A DNA stretch of 11,787 bases from an uncultured Rivibacter sp. (GTDB taxonomy: Bacteria > Pseudomonadota > Gammaproteobacteria > Burkholderiales > Burkholderiaceae), in assembly GCA_946480925.1 (NCBI GenBank), contig CAMLLU010000112.1, positions 1 through 11,787 of the forward strand, given 5' to 3'. Position 1 is the first letter of the stretch, and the number at the start of each line of letters is the position of its first letter. A model generated the notes under the pieces. The model had not been told where the DNA came from and did no database searches. It saw nothing but the letters and a program-made list of their open reading frames with translations. This document shows positions 5,444 to 11,787 of the stretch, in pieces. The translations under genes and the position numbers were made by a program.

Positions 5444-7302
5444 GGCTGCTCCCGGCGGATCGACTTGAACTCGTCGCGCATCACGATGGAGGCGAACAGG
5501 CTGCGCAGGTTGGCGCCGCTGGCCGCCTGCTGGCGGATGGACTCGATCACCGCGGCGTCGCTGTCCACGTCGGCGCGGCCGAAGCCGTAGCGGAAGTAGT
5601 TCTTCGCGAAGCAGCGTTCGAAGTGGCCGCTTTCCAGCACGTACTGCTGCGCCTGCGCCGCGTTGGAAAGCGCCCGCGAAGTCATGCCCGAGAGGTTGGC
5701 CACCACGGTCGGGTCGATGGGCTTCTCGCCCCGCACGCCGCCGCTGTCGTTGCGCACGACCTCGGTGCCGCGCACGCGGCCCAGCGCGTCGAAGCCTTCG
5801 AACACGAAGCCCCAGGGGTTGATGAGCTTCTCGTGGCACTGCACGCACGAGGTGCCTTCCATCTGCGTGACGCGCTGCACGCGTTCACGCGTGGTCAGCA
5901 CGCCCGACAGATCAGCCGCCTTGTTGGACTGGTCCATCACCGGCGCGGGCAGCGCCTGGCAGGTGAGCGCGCTCAGTACCTTGATGCCGCGCGAGATCGG
6001 AAGGGTGGTGTCCGACGAGCCGTTGGCCACGAGGCCGATGCGCGTCATCAGCCCCACGCGTTCGGGCTCGGTGAAGCTGGGCGGCGCGGAAGCGCCGTCC
6101 CACACGCTGGTCTTGTAGAGCGCGGCGAGATCGGCCGAGCGCGCGAACGAATGGCGGTCGGTCAGCACCTGCTGCAGCGAGCCGTTGCGCGACGCGACGT
6201 ACGACACCATGTCGAGCACGTCGTTGATGGCGGCGTCGCGCGTGGTGGCCAGCGGCTTGAAGCTGCCGGCGAAGGCGTCGAACTTCGGGTCGCCCACCTT
6301 GCCGTCCATGGCCACCAGCTCGTCGAGCCGGAACCACTGGCGGAAGAAGCTGCGCATCGCCACGTCGGCGCGCGGGTCCTTCAGCATGCGGGTCACCTGC
6401 GCGGTGTAGACGTCGGGCTTGAGCAGCGCGCCGCTGTCGGCATCGGCGATGAGCGAGGCGTCGGGCACCGAGTCCCACAGGTGCAGCGCCAGGCGCGTGG
6501 CCAGCTCGGGCGCAGTGAGCGCCGTGCAGGTGCCGGAGCCGCTGCTGCTCACACCCTTCTCGACCACGAAGTAGGTCTTGGGAGAAGCGATCATGGTCGC
6601 CAGCACCTTGGTCACCGCGGCACGGTCGGCCGAGCCGCCGGCGGCCTTGCGATACACCTCCACCTCCGCATCGGTGAGCGGCTGGCGGAACAGCACGCGA
6701 CCGGCCTTGCGAACGAAGGCGCGCATGCAGTCGTCTGCGCTGCCGGTGCAGCTGCCCAGCATGGTGGCCACTCGCGCATCGCTGCTGGCCATGTCGGCGG
6801 CCAGCTTGCCTGCGGTGGTGTGGATGGCCGAGACCTGCCGGCTGTTGAGCGACTGGTCGAGGCGCCAGTAGCCCTGGTGGCGCGACGAGTCCGGGTTGAT
6901 CGACGCATCGAGCGGGAACTGCGCGGTGTCGATCACGAGCTTCTGGATACGCGCGGCGGCGCCGGTGTCGGGCACCAGCGCGTTCGACAGCTCGGTGAGT
7001 GCATTGACGAACTGCGCACGCGTCAGGCGCCGCGGCGACGTGGCGCTGTAGCAGCCCGGCGAGGCCGCCACCGGCGTGGGCGCGGGGGTGGCGCCCGGAG
7101 CGGGGGTGGCGCCCGGGGCCGTGGTGGGGCTGGGGGTCGGTTGTGAGGGTTGGCCGTGCGGATCGGGCGCGGGCGTCGGAGTCGGCGTCACGGCCACGGG
7201 CGAGCCTTGGCCCGTCGTCGTGTCGGAACCATCGCCTCCGTTGCAGGCAGACAAGAGCAGGGCGGCCGCAAGCAAGCCACCGCTGATGGCGGGTATTCGC
7301 AT
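5440..7302 (-). CDS. DUF1592/DUF1588/DUF1585 family lipoprotein with a CxxCH site
   Basis: The protein has 620 residues. The ATG at 7302 is chosen because it starts a lipoprotein signal (LLLSAC, Cys20) with GGAAAG 7 nt upstream; the open frame extends to 7356 but adds a charged leader. A Pro/Thr-rich tether spans about 34-82. The folded part follows the order of the planctomycete-type DUF1587/1595/1592/1588/1585 set: RLTRAQFVNALTEL (about 91), a VLFRQPLTDAEVEVYRK region (about 203), SPKTYFVVE with ELATRLALHLWDSVPD (about 240-285), and RVGLMTRIG through the SC486-VQ-C489-H490 motif and FEGFDALGRVR. It ends with a C-terminal YFRYGFGR and a final SIVMRDEF stretch. The CxxCH can bind haem c, giving a cytochrome-like protein, though haem binding in this family is inferred. 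Function is unknown. First gene of the operon; it overlaps DUF1552 by 4 bp. Confidence 0.92.
   Translation of the reverse strand: MRIPAISGGLLAAALLLSACNGGDGSDTTTGQGSPVAVTPTPTPAPDPHGQPSQPTPSPTTAPGATPAPGATPAPTPVAASPGCYSATSPRRLTRAQFVNALTELSNALVPDTGAAARIQKLVIDTAQFPLDASINPDSSRHQGYWRLDQSLNSRQVSAIHTTAGKLAADMASSDARVATMLGSCTGSADDCMRAFVRKAGRVLFRQPLTDAEVEVYRKAAGGSADRAAVTKVLATMIASPKTYFVVEKGVSSSGSGTCTALTAPELATRLALHLWDSVPDASLIADADSGALLKPDVYTAQVTRMLKDPRADVAMRSFFRQWFRLDELVAMDGKVGDPKFDAFAGSFKPLATTRDAAINDVLDMVSYVASRNGSLQQVLTDRHSFARSADLAALYKTSVWDGASAPPSFTEPERVGLMTRIGLVANGSSDTTLPISRGIKVLSALTCQALPAPVMDQSNKAADLSGVLTTRERVQRVTQMEGTSCVQCHEKLINPWGFVFEGFDALGRVRGTEVVRNDSGGVRGEKPIDPTVVANLSGMTSRALSNAAQAQQYVLESGHFERCFAKNYFRYGFGRADVDSDAAVIESIRQQAASGANLRSLFASIVMRDEFKSIRREQP
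5449..5453 (-). promoter_or_regulatory. Ribosome binding site of the DUF1552 gene
   Basis: GGGAG on the minus strand, 5 nt before the ATG at 5443. It sits in the final codons of the DUF1592 gene and supports the start that leaves a clean Tat signal at the N-terminus. Confidence 0.6.
7082..7117 (-). repeat. Two tandem 18-bp units in the Pro/Thr linker of the DUF1592 protein
   Basis: The plus-strand unit gcgggggtggcgcccgga (7082-7099) is repeated at 7100-7117 with one mismatch. It encodes ATPAPG repeats in the tether after the lipid anchor, and its length probably varies between strains. Confidence 0.75.
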
Positions 7303-7391
7303 CGCAGTTCTTTCCGTTGCCGCATGGCGATGCATGCGGGATGAGGAGTCAGCCATCTGCGACGTGCACCCGCAGCGTGACCGATCGTGCC

Positions 7392-7407
7392 GCTCGCAGC
7401 AGCGAGC
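7392..7407. repeat. Small stem-loop in the leader of the envelope operon
   Basis: GCTCGC, loop AGCA, GCGAGC: a 6-bp perfect stem with a 4-nt loop. In the minus-strand transcript it starts about 13 nt after the stop codon of the 8-codon leader ORF. There is no U run, so it is not an intrinsic terminator. Confidence 0.45.
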
Positions 7408-7420
7408 TAGGCGTGCGCCG

Positions 7421-7447
7421 CTACGGGCTGTGCCGGACGATGCTCAT
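7421..7447 (-). CDS. Possible 8-codon leader peptide upstream of the envelope operon
   Basis: The minus strand reads ATG AGC ATC GTC CGG CAC AGC CCG TAG, encoding MSIVRHSP. GGAGG (7453-7457) lies 5 nt before the ATG, a better ribosome binding site than that of the first structural gene. It ends 118 nt before the DUF1592 start codon and is followed by a small stem-loop. It could be a leader peptide or a chance match; the peptide shows no run of one amino acid of the kind used in classical attenuation. Confidence 0.3.
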   Translation of the reverse strand: MSIVRHSP

Positions 7448-7523
7448 GAAAACCTCCAGTGCCAATGTTTGTTTTCGAAGAGGCTTCGCCTTCTTCCGTC
7501 GCCTATCTGCATGTGCGTGGCGA

Positions 7524-7556
7524 TCGGCGGCGAATGTAAAGTTTCTTGGCCGCCGA
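7524..7556. promoter_or_regulatory. 8-bp inverted repeat flanking an AT-rich core, candidate operator
   Basis: TCGGCGGC (7524-7531) and GCCGCCGA (7549-7556) are perfect inverted copies separated by 17 nt of AT-rich sequence (gaatgtaaagtttcttg). Such a dyad in a divergent promoter region could bind a dimeric regulator or form a leader stem-loop. No regulator of this kind is encoded next to it except the kinase gene. Confidence 0.4.
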
Positions 7557-7613
7557 CTCATGACGGACCCATGATGGACTCGCGTCCAATTAACCGTTTT
7601 GTTACTGCCTGTG

Positions 7614-7643
7614 GCGACGGCGAGAACCGCGTCTCGCCGTCGC
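7614..7643. repeat. Perfect 12-bp inverted repeat with 6-nt loop
   Basis: GCGACGGCGAGA (7614-7625), loop ACCGCG, TCTCGCCGTCGC (7632-7643), with possible G-T extension at both ends. It is a very stable stem but no T run follows it on either strand, and no gene ends nearby to need a terminator. It may be an operator, an RNA structure in a leader, or a small-RNA stem. Confidence 0.65.
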
Positions 7644-7785
7644 TGACTGGCGTCACAGGGGAATCGCTGCGCAACACCCGCACGAAGCGAGGTCGCGCTC
7701 CGCGAAGGTTGCTTACGCGGCGTTGCAAAGCTCAACTGGCCGGTGGACCGTCAATGCGGCGTGCGCGCAACACGTGCACGGCGCT

Positions 7786-7813
7786 TTGCCGGGTCGCGAC
7801 GCGGACATAGACT
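7786..7813 (+). promoter_or_regulatory. Weak candidate sigma-70 promoter for the kinase gene
   Basis: TTGCCG (7786-7791), a 16-bp spacer and TAGACT (7808-7813), each a 4/6 match to consensus. It would give a 5' leader of about 25 nt before the ATG at 7846. Support comes only from position and partial matches. Confidence 0.25.
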
Positions 7814-7845
7814 TCCCGCCAGAGCAATCAACGGGTGGGTGGAGC

Positions 7846-9009
7846 ATGGAAGCGGCCGATGCAGCAGCAGGCGAGGCGCGCCCAGCGACGGTTCTCGTCG
7901 TCGACGACACGCCGATGAACCTGGAGGTGACCACGCGTCACCTGGAACAGCGCGGGCATGAGGTGCTCGTGGCGCAAGACGGCGAGGAAGCCGTGGTGCG
8001 CGCGGGGTTCGTGCACCCGGACCTCATCCTGCTCGACGTGGTGATGCCCGGCATCGACGGGCTGGAGACCTGCCGCCGCCTGAAGGCCGACCCGGCTACC
8101 GCCGACATCCCGGTGGTCTTCATGAGCGCGATGACCGAGTCGGTGGACAAGATCGCCGGCTTCGCCGCCGGCGGGGTGGACTACATCACCAAGCCCATCG
8201 ACGGCCCCGAGCTGCTGGCGCGTGTGGACACTCACCTCGCGCTGCATGCGCTGCGCCGGCAGCTGGCGGCACGCAATGCCCTGCTGCAGCAGGAGATCGC
8301 GGTGCGCGAGCAGACGCAGGCCGCGCTCGAGCGCTCCAACAAGGAACTCGAGCAGCTGGCCTACGTGGCCTCGCACGACATGCAGGAGCCGCTGCGCATG
8401 GTGGCCAGCTACCTGCAGCTGGTGGCCAAGCGCTACCACGGACGGCTCGATGCCGAGGCCGACGAGTTCATCGGCTACGCGGTCGACGGCGCCAAGCGCA
8501 TGCAGGCGCTCATCAACGACCTGCTCACCTATTCGCGCCTGGGCACCAAGGCGCGCCCGTTCGAGCCCACCGACTGCCAGCCCCTCATGGCCACCGCGCT
8601 GCGCAACCTGCAGGTGGCCGTCGAGGAAAGCGCGGCACAGATCGAATGCGACCCGCTGCCCCGCGTGATGGGCGATGCGATGCAGCTGCTGCAGCTGTTC
8701 CAGAACCTGCTGAGCAACGCCATCAAGTTCCGGCGCAAGGGCGAGCCGGCCCGCATCGAGGTGCGGGTGCAGCGGCAGGGCGAGCACTGGCGCCTCGCGG
8801 TGCGCGACCAGGGCATCGGCATCGCGCCCGAATACTTCGAGCGCATCTTCGTGCTGTTCCAGCGCCTGCACGGCCGCGGCGACTACCCCGGCACCGGCAT
8901 CGGCCTGGCGCTGTGCAAGAAGATCGTCGAGCGGCACGGCGGCCGCATCGGCGTCGAATCGGTGCCGGAACAGGGCACGACGTTCTGGTTCACGCTGCCG
9001 GCCGCGTAA
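7846..9009 (+). CDS. REC-HisKA-HATPase sensor-less histidine kinase (reverse hybrid)
   Basis: The protein has 387 residues. The ATG at 7846 is chosen because it starts close to the receiver domain and has G-rich GGGTGG just upstream; the frame extends to 7723 without recognisable sequence. The receiver domain (about 14-132) has acidic D20/D21, phosphoacceptor D64 in LLDVVMPG, Ser94 and Lys116 in YITKP, so it should be phosphorylated. A coiled coil (about 133-170) leads to the dimerisation/phosphotransfer helix with H177 in ASHDMQEPLR. The ATPase domain carries the N box (N287, N291), D321 in DQGIGI and the GTGIGLALCKKIV glycine loop. All catalytic residues are present. There is no membrane or sensory domain, so it is cytoplasmic and input probably arrives through the receiver. 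The kinase core resembles those of bacteriophytochromes (known family pattern). The diguanylate cyclase gene follows 126 bp downstream. Confidence 0.95.
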   Translation: MEAADAAAGEARPATVLVVDDTPMNLEVTTRHLEQRGHEVLVAQDGEEAVVRAGFVHPDLILLDVVMPGIDGLETCRRLKADPATADIPVVFMSAMTESVDKIAGFAAGGVDYITKPIDGPELLARVDTHLALHALRRQLAARNALLQQEIAVREQTQAALERSNKELEQLAYVASHDMQEPLRMVASYLQLVAKRYHGRLDAEADEFIGYAVDGAKRMQALINDLLTYSRLGTKARPFEPTDCQPLMATALRNLQVAVEESAAQIECDPLPRVMGDAMQLLQLFQNLLSNAIKFRRKGEPARIEVRVQRQGEHWRLAVRDQGIGIAPEYFERIFVLFQRLHGRGDYPGTGIGLALCKKIVERHGGRIGVESVPEQGTTFWFTLPAA

Positions 9010-9135
9010 CAGGGCCACGTTCTACCCCCGGCCGCTGCCCAACCTGGGCCAAGGGGCTTCGTTTGCGTCAAAGTACGGGCTGTTGCGCGGCCTACCGGCC
9101 CCTCCCCGCTCGCACGCAATAACCAACGACGAAGA
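9010..9135 (+). other. Short gap between kinase and diguanylate cyclase genes
   Basis: 126 bp without an ORF. It has GGCC-rich short dyads but no stem followed by a T run, and no convincing promoter. The two genes could be co-transcribed. Confidence 0.4.
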
Positions 9136-11766
9136 ATGCAGGCGACCCTCAGGACGAAAGCAGCGATCGTCACCACAGCGGTGGTGGTCGGCCTCGTGGC
9201 GCTGGCAGGCTGGTGGCAGTACCGCACGTTGTCCGCCGAATACGTGTCATTGCTCGCCCAGGAGCAGCAGGCCCTCACCGACTCGGCCGCCGCCGACCTG
9301 GACTACAAGCTCGGCATGCACCTCTCGGTGCTGTCGCGCGCCTCGCAGCAGGCGGGTGCCGAGACCTTTCGCGACGCGCAGGCGCGCCGGCGCTTCCTGG
9401 CGGAATGCGGCCTGCGGCCGATGTTCGACACCGTTGCGCTGATCGACACGAACGGCGCCGCGATCGCCAACGATCCGCCGCTCGAGCGGCCCTTCCACAT
9501 CGCCGGCCGCAGCTACTTCAAGCGCGCGGCGGAGACCGGCCGCCCCATCATCAGCGAGCCGGTGCCGGCCAGTGCCGCGCAGCTGCCTGCCGTGCTGATG
9601 CTGGCGCCGGTGCGCGCGGGCGACGGCCGGCTGCTCGGCTTCGTCGCCGCCGGGCTGGACCTGCAACGCCCCAGCATGCTGGGCAACCTGCGCCAGGCCA
9701 AGGCCGGCCAGGCCGGCTACTACATGGCCGAAACGAGCGACCAGGAACCCGTGGTCGTGATGCACCCCGACGCCGCGCGGCTGCTGCAGCCGGCCCGCGA
9801 TGCCGTGCCGGCTGCGGGCGACGTCGTCGCGCAATCGCCGGTGCCCACGGCAGGGTGGACGCTGCGCTCCGTCGTGCCGGCCGAGGCGGCCGACGCACCG
9901 CTGCAGCGCTCGCGCCAGGCGCTGCTGTGGCAGCTGGTGGCCGTGGCGCTGCTCAGTGCGGGGCTGGTGTGGCTGGCCACAGGCTGGATGATGCGGCCGC
10001 TGCAGACGCTGCTGGGCAGCATCCGCACCCTGCGCCGCACGCCCGACGCCCGGCTCGCGCTCGACGTGCGCAGCGGCGACGAACGCGGCGAGCTGGCCCG
10101 CGAGTTCGACGCACTGATGGCGCAGCTGCGCGAGCAGCGCAGCGAGCTGGCCGCCGTGCTGGACGCCTCGCCGCTGGGCCTGTTCCGCAGCGATGCCGAG
10201 GGGCGCATCGTCTACGTCAACGACGCCTACCTGCAGATCCACGGCCTGCGGCGCGAAGACACCGCCACCGGCTGGCTCTCGCTGGTACGCGAAGACATCC
10301 GCCAGCCGGTGTGGACCGAGTGGCAGCGCCTGGTGCGCGAGGGCGGCTCGCTGCAGGCCACGCGCACGCTGCGCCGTGCCGACGGCAGCAAGGTGCAGGT
10401 GTCGGTGCGCACCCGGCCGGTGTTCGTCGACGGCCGCCTGCAAGGCCAGGTCGGCACCGTGACCGACATCAGCGACCGGCTGGCCGCCGAGCGCGCACAG
10501 CGCACGCTGACGGCCATCTTCGACGCCACCACCGACTACGTGATCCAGGCCGATCCGCAAGGGCGCATGACCTACATGAACCCTGCCGCGCGGCGGATCA
10601 CCGGCGTGGAGCTCAAGGCTCCGATCGGCCATCTCAAGGTGTTCGACCTCAACCCGCCCGAGACGATCGAGCGGCTGCGCAACGAGATCATCCCGAAGGC
10701 CCTGGCCGACGGCGTGTGGGTGGGCGATTCGCTCGCGTGGGATGCGCAGCGGCGCATCTTCCCGGTGAGCCACATCGTCATCGCGCATCGCAACGCCGAA
10801 GGCCGCGCCGAATACTTCTCGGCGCTGCTGCGCAACATCTCGACGACCAAGCACGCCGAGACGGCGCTCAGGGAAAGCGAGGCACGGCTGCGCACGGTGA
10901 CCGATGCGCTACCGATCCGCGTGGCCTACATCGATGCTCGGCAGCGCTATCGCTTCAACAACCTGGCCTACGAACGCGGCTTCGGGCGGCGCCGCGAAGA
11001 GATCCAGGGCAAGACGGTGCGCGAGCTGCTGGGCGACGACGCCTACGCCGCGGTGGAGCCGCACATCCGCAAGGCACTCGCTGGCGAGGCCGTCACCTTC
11101 CAGAGCGAGATGACCACCGGCGACAGCTACGTCTGCTACGAGGCGCAGTACGTGCCGCAGTGCGGCGAGGACGGCAGCGTCATCGGCTTCCACGCCATCG
11201 TCACCGACATCACGCGGCAGAAGCTCGAAGAGCGGCGGCTGCTGCAGCTCGCGCAGGTCGATACGCTCACCGGGCTCACCAACCGGGCCGGCTTCGACGA
11301 AGCCCTCACCCAGGCCATGATCCGCGCGCGCACCTCCGGCGCGCCGATGGTGCTGATGTACCTGGACATCGACCGCTTCAAGCAGGTCAACGACCGGCAC
11401 GGCCACCTGGTCGGCGACGCGCTGCTGCGCGGCTTCGCGCAACGGCTGAGGCAGGTGCTGCGCGCCACCGACACCGTCGCGCGGCTGGGCGGCGACGAAT
11501 TCACCGTGCTCATGGAGAACCTGCCGCGCCTCGAAGTGGCCGCCACCGTGGCCGCCAAGATCGTGGGCGCGATGCGCGAGCCGTTCGACCTGGACGGCCA
11601 CCCCGTCCAGGTCAGCACGAGCATCGGGCTCGCCTTCTACCAGGGCGGCACCACCACCGCGCGCGAACTCGTCAAGCAGGCCGACGAGATGCTCTACCAG
11701 GCCAAGGGCGCAGGCCGCGACAGGTTCCAGATGCCGCTGATGCTGATCAAGGGCGGCCGAAGCTAG
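9136..11766 (+). CDS. Membrane diguanylate cyclase: Cache-HAMP-PAS-PAS-PAS-GGDEF
   Basis: The protein has 876 residues. A first membrane helix (about 9-28) and a second (about 262-284) bracket a periplasmic double-Cache-type sensor (30-258; RSYFKRAAETG at 125-135). HAMP follows (about 285-336, with DERGELAREF), then three PAS domains (about 338-449, 456-572, 580-694) and a GGDEF domain (705-867). The active site is complete: D744 in YLDIDRFKQVND and G785-GDEF. The product-inhibition site R776-ATD lies the usual five residues upstream, so it should make c-di-GMP from two GTP with feedback control. There is no EAL domain. The start has only a weak GAAG. The ligand of the Cache domain is unknown; PAS cofactors are not evident, though N-Y-F-type cores could bind small molecules. 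It probably acts with the preceding kinase in envelope-sensed signalling. Confidence 0.95.
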   Translation: MQATLRTKAAIVTTAVVVGLVALAGWWQYRTLSAEYVSLLAQEQQALTDSAAADLDYKLGMHLSVLSRASQQAGAETFRDAQARRRFLAECGLRPMFDTVALIDTNGAAIANDPPLERPFHIAGRSYFKRAAETGRPIISEPVPASAAQLPAVLMLAPVRAGDGRLLGFVAAGLDLQRPSMLGNLRQAKAGQAGYYMAETSDQEPVVVMHPDAARLLQPARDAVPAAGDVVAQSPVPTAGWTLRSVVPAEAADAPLQRSRQALLWQLVAVALLSAGLVWLATGWMMRPLQTLLGSIRTLRRTPDARLALDVRSGDERGELAREFDALMAQLREQRSELAAVLDASPLGLFRSDAEGRIVYVNDAYLQIHGLRREDTATGWLSLVREDIRQPVWTEWQRLVREGGSLQATRTLRRADGSKVQVSVRTRPVFVDGRLQGQVGTVTDISDRLAAERAQRTLTAIFDATTDYVIQADPQGRMTYMNPAARRITGVELKAPIGHLKVFDLNPPETIERLRNEIIPKALADGVWVGDSLAWDAQRRIFPVSHIVIAHRNAEGRAEYFSALLRNISTTKHAETALRESEARLRTVTDALPIRVAYIDARQRYRFNNLAYERGFGRRREEIQGKTVRELLGDDAYAAVEPHIRKALAGEAVTFQSEMTTGDSYVCYEAQYVPQCGEDGSVIGFHAIVTDITRQKLEERRLLQLAQVDTLTGLTNRAGFDEALTQAMIRARTSGAPMVLMYLDIDRFKQVNDRHGHLVGDALLRGFAQRLRQVLRATDTVARLGGDEFTVLMENLPRLEVAATVAAKIVGAMREPFDLDGHPVQVSTSIGLAFYQGGTTTARELVKQADEMLYQAKGAGRDRFQMPLMLIKGGRS

Positions 11767-11787
11767 CTCCGTCGGGAACACGGTCTG

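Larger units (their letters stand above)
7303..7845. other. Divergent intergenic region between the envelope operon and the signalling genes
   Basis: About 540 bp with no convincing full-length gene. It is visibly less GC-rich around 7440-7610 than the rest of the window. It contains a short leader-type ORF, a small stem-loop (7392-7407), an 8-bp inverted repeat around an AT-rich core (7524-7556) and a 12-bp perfect stem (7614-7643). It must hold the promoters for both directions. I see no clear sigma-70 promoter for the minus-strand operon and only a weak one for the plus-strand kinase. Open frames here (for example 7421-7735 minus) lack family features. Confidence 0.7.

Noticed and set aside
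5444..5848. Upstream extension of the DUF1552 reading frame
   Set aside because: The extension is Arg-rich shadow of the DUF1592 gene. The Tat signal and ribosome binding site place the start at 5443.
7537..7544. TAAAGTTT, an exact match to the flagellar sigma-28 -35 element
   Set aside because: No GCCGATAA-like -10 at the required spacing: the best GCCGA lies 7 nt away instead of 11. No flagellar gene is nearby.
7614..7643. Intrinsic terminator
   Set aside because: The stem is strong but no T run follows on either strand, and both flanking genes point away from it.
7421..7735. 104-residue minus-strand ORF in the intergenic region
   Set aside because: Arg-rich with no signal, domain or family pattern, and it runs through the inverted repeats. 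Only its last 8 codons have a good ribosome binding site, and those are reported separately.
7303..7845. tRNA, CRISPR array, insertion sequence or attachment site
   Set aside because: I found no cloverleaf-like arrangement, no regularly spaced direct repeats, no transposase frame and no terminal inverted repeats with target duplications here or elsewhere in the window.

Overview
The window is GC-rich throughout, with strong third-position G/C bias. Together with the protein families present (Tat and Sec exported redox proteins, a REC-histidine kinase, a Cache/PAS/GGDEF protein), this suggests a betaproteobacterium, most likely Burkholderiales of the Rubrivivax/Leptothrix/Rhizobacter kind. That placement is inference from composition and gene style; no rRNA or other marker gene lies in the window.

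Layout. Positions 1-7302 hold six minus-strand genes read right to left with essentially no gaps. They are a DUF1592-superfamily lipoprotein with a CxxCH site (5440-7302), a Tat-exported DUF1552 protein (3959-5443), a large cytochrome c/choice-of-anchor-D repeat protein (1419-3974), a TlpA-like thiol:disulfide oxidoreductase (926-1426), a small DUF4266 protein (636-917) and the start of a DUF3570 protein that runs off the left edge (1-649). Four of the five junctions overlap by 4-16 bp and the fifth gap is 8 bp. Two genes start at GTG, each with a strong Shine-Dalgarno sequence inside the preceding gene. This looks like one translationally coupled operon, and every product carries an export signal or probable lipoprotein signal.

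A divergent intergenic region (7303-7845) separates this operon from two plus-strand signalling genes. It is locally less GC-rich and holds two clear inverted repeats, a small stem-loop and an 8-codon minus-strand leader-type ORF with a good ribosome binding site.

The plus-strand genes are a REC-HisKA-HATPase protein without a sensor domain (7846-9009) and a membrane Cache-HAMP-PAS-PAS-PAS-GGDEF diguanylate cyclase with intact active and inhibitory sites (9136-11766). They probably work together in c-di-GMP or phosphorelay signalling, but a link to the divergent operon is only positional.

The most interesting content is the six-gene envelope operon. It joins the DUF1592/DUF1552 pair, known mainly from planctomycetes and myxobacteria and functionally uncharacterised, to a multi-repeat surface-type cytochrome with an unusual CX4CH haem site and paired cysteines in every repeat. 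It adds a disulfide oxidoreductase and the DUF4266/DUF3570 pair. I infer an undescribed periplasmic or outer-surface redox system; its substrate cannot be read from the sequence.
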